DNA of 27,425 nt, taken from NCBI GenBank assembly GCA_964477815.1, contig CAYZEO010000011.1, forward strand, positions 1-27,425, in the 5' to 3' direction. Under the pieces are notes generated by a model. The model was not told the DNA's origin. It did no database searches and saw only the letters and a program-made list of their open reading frames with translations. Every line of letters starts with the position of its first letter. Within the stretch, counting starts at the first letter, position 1. Positions 23,986-27,425 of the stretch are shown in pieces. The stretch comes from DAOVGZ01 sp964477815 (GTDB lineage Bacteria > Babelota > Babeliae > Babelales > Vermiphilaceae). A program made the position numbers and the translations under genes.

Positions 23986-26457
23986 ATGGAAAAAAGATAC
24001 GACTACAAACAACTTGAACCAGAAATACAAAAAATCTGGGAAAAAGAACAGACGTACGCTGCAAAAAATAATCCTGGCCCGTTGTACAGTATCGATACAC
24101 CACCACCGACTGTTTCAGGCTCGCTACACCTTGGACACATCGCATCGTACACCCAAACAGACATTATCGCTCGCTATCGCCGCATGAGCGGCCTTTCTGT
24201 TTTTTATCCATTTGGATTCGATGATAACGGACTTCCAACGGAACGATATGTTGAAAAAAGACTAAAAATTCGTGCTCACGAACTGCCACGCTCAGAATTT
24301 ATTCAAAAGTGCCTTGAGGTAACCAAAGAGGTGGAACAGGAGTTTAAAAAACTGTGGCAAAACATAGGACTTTCGGTCGATTGGTCCGTTTGTTATCAAA
24401 CGATTTCCAACTCATCTCGCAAAATTGCACAAGAATCATTCATCGAGCTGTACAACAAAGGGCACATCTACCGCGCAGATGAGCCAGCACTTTATTGCAC
24501 AACCTGCCGAACCTCTGTTGCCCAAGCGGAACTAGATGACCACGACAGCCCATCATATTTTAATGACATCGTTTTCAAATCACAGGACAACAAAGATCTT
24601 ATTGTCGGTACAACCCGACCAGAACTGCTTCCTTCTGTTGTTGCATTGCTATACCATCCAGAAGATGAGCGATACCAACACCTCAAGGGAACTTCAGCAA
24701 CGGCGCCGATTTTTGATATCAAAGTTCCAATTTACGAAGATGAACTGGTTGAAATCGAAAAAGGGACCGGCCTTGTTATGGTCTGTACTTTTGGCGATAC
24801 AACCGATATCGAGTGGTTCAAGAAGTTTAAACTTCCATACAAACCATCTGTTGGCTTTGACGGCAAAATGCTTGAACATACCGGTATTATTGCAGGATTA
24901 AAAACCAAAGCAGCACGTGAAAAAATTATTGATGAACTAAAAGCGCGAGGGCTCTTAATTCAACAGAAAGAGATTACCCACACCGTCAACGTCCACGAGC
25001 GATGCAAAAAACCAATAGAAATTATCGCGCTACCGCAATGGTTTTTAAAAATTATCGATCATAAAAAAAAGTTTTTAGAATTAGCAGACAAAATAAACTG
25101 GTACCCAAGCTACATGAAGGCTCGCTACCGTGATTGGGTGGAAAACCTCAGCTGGGACTGGTGCCTTTCTCGTCAACGATTTTATGGTGTTCCGTTTCCG
25201 GCGTGGCACTGCAACAGTTGCAACAAAATCTTATTGTCACCAATCGATCTGCTTCCGGTCGACCCACAAGAAACAGAATTTCCAGCAGAAACCTGTCCCG
25301 AGTGTGCAAGTAATAATATTGTACCCGACACAGATGTGATGGACACATGGAATATTTCATCACTTACACCGCAACTTTTGTATCCTTATTTTGCTCGAAA
25401 AGATGTCTCGCCGTTCACGGACAAAAAAATTGATCAGTTTATTCCTATGGGGATGCGACCACAAGCACACGATATCATCAGGACATGGGCATTTTACACC
25501 ATTATCAAAACATGGATGCACCACAACACCATACCTTGGAATAATATCGTAATCTCTGGTCATGTTGTCAGTGATTCAAAAACAAAATTGTCAAAATCAA
25601 AATGTAACGCTGCACTTACACCACAAGCGGTCTTGAAAAACTATTCTGCTGATGCCATTAGATATTGGACGGCTTCTGCTGCACTTGGAAAGGATATTGC
25701 GTTTTACGAAACTCAAGTTAAAATCGGACAAAAATTGGTAACAAAACTCTGGAATGCCTTTCGATTTATCAACATGCATCTAGAGAATGTTCAGATAAAA
25801 AAAGGGAGTCCAGAGCATCTTGGTACTGTAAATGAATGGATTTTACAACAGGCAACTGAAACATTTGCACAGTATCAAAAGCAATTAGATAAAAATGAGT
25901 TTAACCTTGCGCTGCAACACGCAGAAACATTTTTTTGGTCACAATTTTGCGACAACTATCTTGAACTAGTCAAAGATATGCTCTTCAAACCGGAAAAATA
26001 CGAACAAACATTGGTACAAGCAACTCGTTGGACGATGCACAACGTTGGCCTGAGAATTTTGCAACTATATGCACCCTATCAACCATATATAACTGAAGCT
26101 ATTTACCAAGAACTGTATAAAAAAACAGTTCAAACTCCTTCGCTGCATCAAACTCGATTTACAGATACTCAAATGAAGTATAACTTCCCAGAAAATACTG
26201 CAAGCATGAAGGTTGTTCTTGATATTGTTACGCAAGTCCGAAAACTCAAAACAGAAAATGCGCTTTCACTGGGAACAGAGCTTGATGAACTAGTATTGAA
26301 CACACAAGACAAAAAAGTGGAAAAAATCGTTCAAGACAATGAGCAACTGATTAAGGGAGCAACAAAAGCACAATCTGTAACAATATCGCCAGCCGTATCG
26401 AAGGTGAGCGAATTGCAAAAATTGAACGATGCGTATAAAATGAAAATATCCTTATAA
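23986..26457 (+). CDS. valS: Valyl-tRNA synthetase, archaeal type
   Basis: Class I synthetase charging tRNA-Val, with an editing domain. 823 residues. The N-terminal PPPTVSGSLHLGH (39-51) and YPFGFDDNGLPTER motifs are of the archaeal type (bacterial ValRS has PPNVTGSLHMGH and W-x-P-G-x-D-H-A-G). A Cys pair in LYCTTCRT and a C-x-x-C...C-x-x-C ribbon near residues 407-442 fit zinc binding. The editing domain has the TTRPELL motif. KMSKS appears as KLSKS (534-538), followed by Lys-Cys-Asn where most have Lys-Gly-Asn. VMDTWNISSLTP and the C-terminal anticodon domain are also of the archaeal type. AAAGG lies 5 nt before the ATG. Bacteria such as Rickettsia carry a similar type. Confidence 0.93.
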   Translation: MEKRYDYKQLEPEIQKIWEKEQTYAAKNNPGPLYSIDTPPPTVSGSLHLGHIASYTQTDIIARYRRMSGLSVFYPFGFDDNGLPTERYVEKRLKIRAHELPRSEFIQKCLEVTKEVEQEFKKLWQNIGLSVDWSVCYQTISNSSRKIAQESFIELYNKGHIYRADEPALYCTTCRTSVAQAELDDHDSPSYFNDIVFKSQDNKDLIVGTTRPELLPSVVALLYHPEDERYQHLKGTSATAPIFDIKVPIYEDELVEIEKGTGLVMVCTFGDTTDIEWFKKFKLPYKPSVGFDGKMLEHTGIIAGLKTKAAREKIIDELKARGLLIQQKEITHTVNVHERCKKPIEIIALPQWFLKIIDHKKKFLELADKINWYPSYMKARYRDWVENLSWDWCLSRQRFYGVPFPAWHCNSCNKILLSPIDLLPVDPQETEFPAETCPECASNNIVPDTDVMDTWNISSLTPQLLYPYFARKDVSPFTDKKIDQFIPMGMRPQAHDIIRTWAFYTIIKTWMHHNTIPWNNIVISGHVVSDSKTKLSKSKCNAALTPQAVLKNYSADAIRYWTASAALGKDIAFYETQVKIGQKLVTKLWNAFRFINMHLENVQIKKGSPEHLGTVNEWILQQATETFAQYQKQLDKNEFNLALQHAETFFWSQFCDNYLELVKDMLFKPEKYEQTLVQATRWTMHNVGLRILQLYAPYQPYITEAIYQELYKKTVQTPSLHQTRFTDTQMKYNFPENTASMKVVLDIVTQVRKLKTENALSLGTELDELVLNTQDKKVEKIVQDNEQLIKGATKAQSVTISPAVSKVSELQKLNDAYKMKISL

Positions 26458-26486
26458 AACATCACTAAAACTTCTATGGGGAACCA

Positions 26487-27425
26487 ATGAGTTATTCAAA
26501 AATAAAAACTTTTTCTTGCCTGCTAGTCGCGATAGCCTTTTTGGCTACCGGGTGTTCGATTTATGGAATGAAAAAGAACCAACCAAAGAAAAAACCTTTT
26601 ACAAAAGAAAAAAAAACTACAAAAACAGAAGATTACTGGAAAAAAGGTGGCGTCAATCTTAATGATCTGAAAAAAAAGAGGCTCAAAAGTATTAGAACTA
26701 TTACAAACAAAAAAATTTCAAAACTGTTCCTCAATGAAAATGATCCCGACTTTAATGATGGCATGAAACAAGGAATCAAAAAAATAGCTCAACACGCGAT
26801 TACTTCCGAGTGGGAAAAAAGATGGATGAAATATAAACTACAAGGTGAAAAGCATTGGAAAATAAAGCAAAAATATTTAGAAAAAGAGTTTAAAGTCAAT
26901 CAAGGAAGTTTCAAATTTCGATTGAAGAATAATACTGAAGATGCGATTGCTAAAGCACCAGGAACATTTATCAACGGAGTAATACTTGGTTTTGTCGAAG
27001 GCTTTTGTAAAATATTTTTATATCCTGTCATGATCGGCCTTAAATCAAAGCTCAGCGATCAGTCTTTGAAACACTTTAAACTCGCAACAATAGCATTAGT
27101 AGAACTTCAAAAATCAACAAAATACAAAGATGACAAATTGTATAAATGCACGAGAAAGAAATACACAAAATATATTGAAAAAATTACTAGCCTGGACGAA
27201 ATAAGATCAAACCATCAAAAGATTACGATTACCTTTCTTGACCATATTGACGTAGCAGAAAATCTAAAAGATCCAATACTAAAACAGTGGTTACAAAAAA
27301 GATATCAAGAATTTGACGAAAATAAGGGTATAACCTTATTTACAAAGTTCTGTAATAATTTAAAAGGCAAGAGCGGAGAGCTCATGAAAAAAAATGTTGA
27401 CCTGAAGTCTTTGAACTACAAAAAG
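26487..27425 (+). CDS. Lipoprotein of unknown function (3' end outside window)
   Basis: The frame is open from ATG 26487 to the end of the window (313 residues visible). A lipoprotein signal (KIKTFSCLLVAIAFLATGC) has the lipobox L-A-T-G-C, with Cys25 as the acylated residue. A Lys/Thr-rich linker follows, then a helical, charged domain. A Gly-containing hydrophobic stretch at about 164-186 (GTFINGVILGFVEGFCKIF) could be a membrane-associated helix. GGGGAA lies 5 nt before the ATG. It starts 29 nt behind the valS stop and may be read on the same transcript. No family is recognised. Confidence 0.75.
   Translation, partial: MSYSKIKTFSCLLVAIAFLATGCSIYGMKKNQPKKKPFTKEKKTTKTEDYWKKGGVNLNDLKKKRLKSIRTITNKKISKLFLNENDPDFNDGMKQGIKKIAQHAITSEWEKRWMKYKLQGEKHWKIKQKYLEKEFKVNQGSFKFRLKNNTEDAIAKAPGTFINGVILGFVEGFCKIFLYPVMIGLKSKLSDQSLKHFKLATIALVELQKSTKYKDDKLYKCTRKKYTKYIEKITSLDEIRSNHQKITITFLDHIDVAENLKDPILKQWLQKRYQEFDENKGITLFTKFCNNLKGKSGELMKKNVDLKSLNYKK

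Overview
The window is AT-rich, gene-dense bacterial DNA. Household genes (secA, ftsQ/ftsA/ftsZ, pgeF, an RlmB-type methyltransferase, tyrS, valS, galE) sit among many exported proteins that match no family I recognise. A beta-barrel-like protein, signal peptides and a lipoprotein point to a Gram-negative envelope. An archaeal-type ValRS, a eukaryote-like deoxynucleoside kinase, a TPR membrane protein and many secreted K/E-rich proteins suggest an obligate intracellular bacterium. My best guess is Candidatus Dependentiae (TM6, Babela-like). This is inference from gene style; no rRNA or other marker is present to prove it.

Layout. 1-760: the tail of a gene ending in poly-glutamate, a decayed reading frame behind it, and a strong terminator. 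800-5244 (minus): a two-gene operon encoding a barrel-like protein and a large exported protein with an acidic tract. 5377-6465 (plus): galE. 6656-7640 (plus): two small membrane-anchored proteins with similar N-termini, separated by a 193-nt spacer that folds into two strong hairpins. 7648-15304 (minus): rlmB, ftsQ, ftsA, ftsZ, pgeF and secA in transcription order, a compact division and secretion block. 15493-17218 (plus): an Hsp20-like gene whose apparent signal peptide is cut off by one in-frame TAG, a deoxynucleoside kinase, and a small Cys-rich exported protein. 17219-19267 (minus): an exported M48-like metallopeptidase and an unknown exported protein. 19416-21333 (minus): tyrS and a site-2-protease-like membrane protein that has lost its HExxH motif. 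21499-27425 (plus): a TPR membrane protein, archaeal-type valS and a lipoprotein running off the window.

How it fits together. FtsQ, FtsA and FtsZ are overlapping or closely spaced behind one good promoter; FtsA carries a C-terminal membrane helix and FtsZ a C-terminal peptide, so the divisome core looks functional. SecA would power export of the many signal-peptide proteins in the window. These exported proteins (barrel, 905-aa protein, M48-like peptidase, Cys-rich protein, lipoprotein) are the best candidates for surface or host-interaction functions. The kinase suggests salvage of host nucleosides.

Most unusual points: the amber codon between signal peptide and Hsp20 domain, the structured RNA between the twin small genes, the catalytically dead S2P homologue, the archaeal-type ValRS with a hairpin just before its ribosome site, and the eukaryote-like kinase. 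No tRNA, rRNA, CRISPR array, transposase or phage gene was seen.
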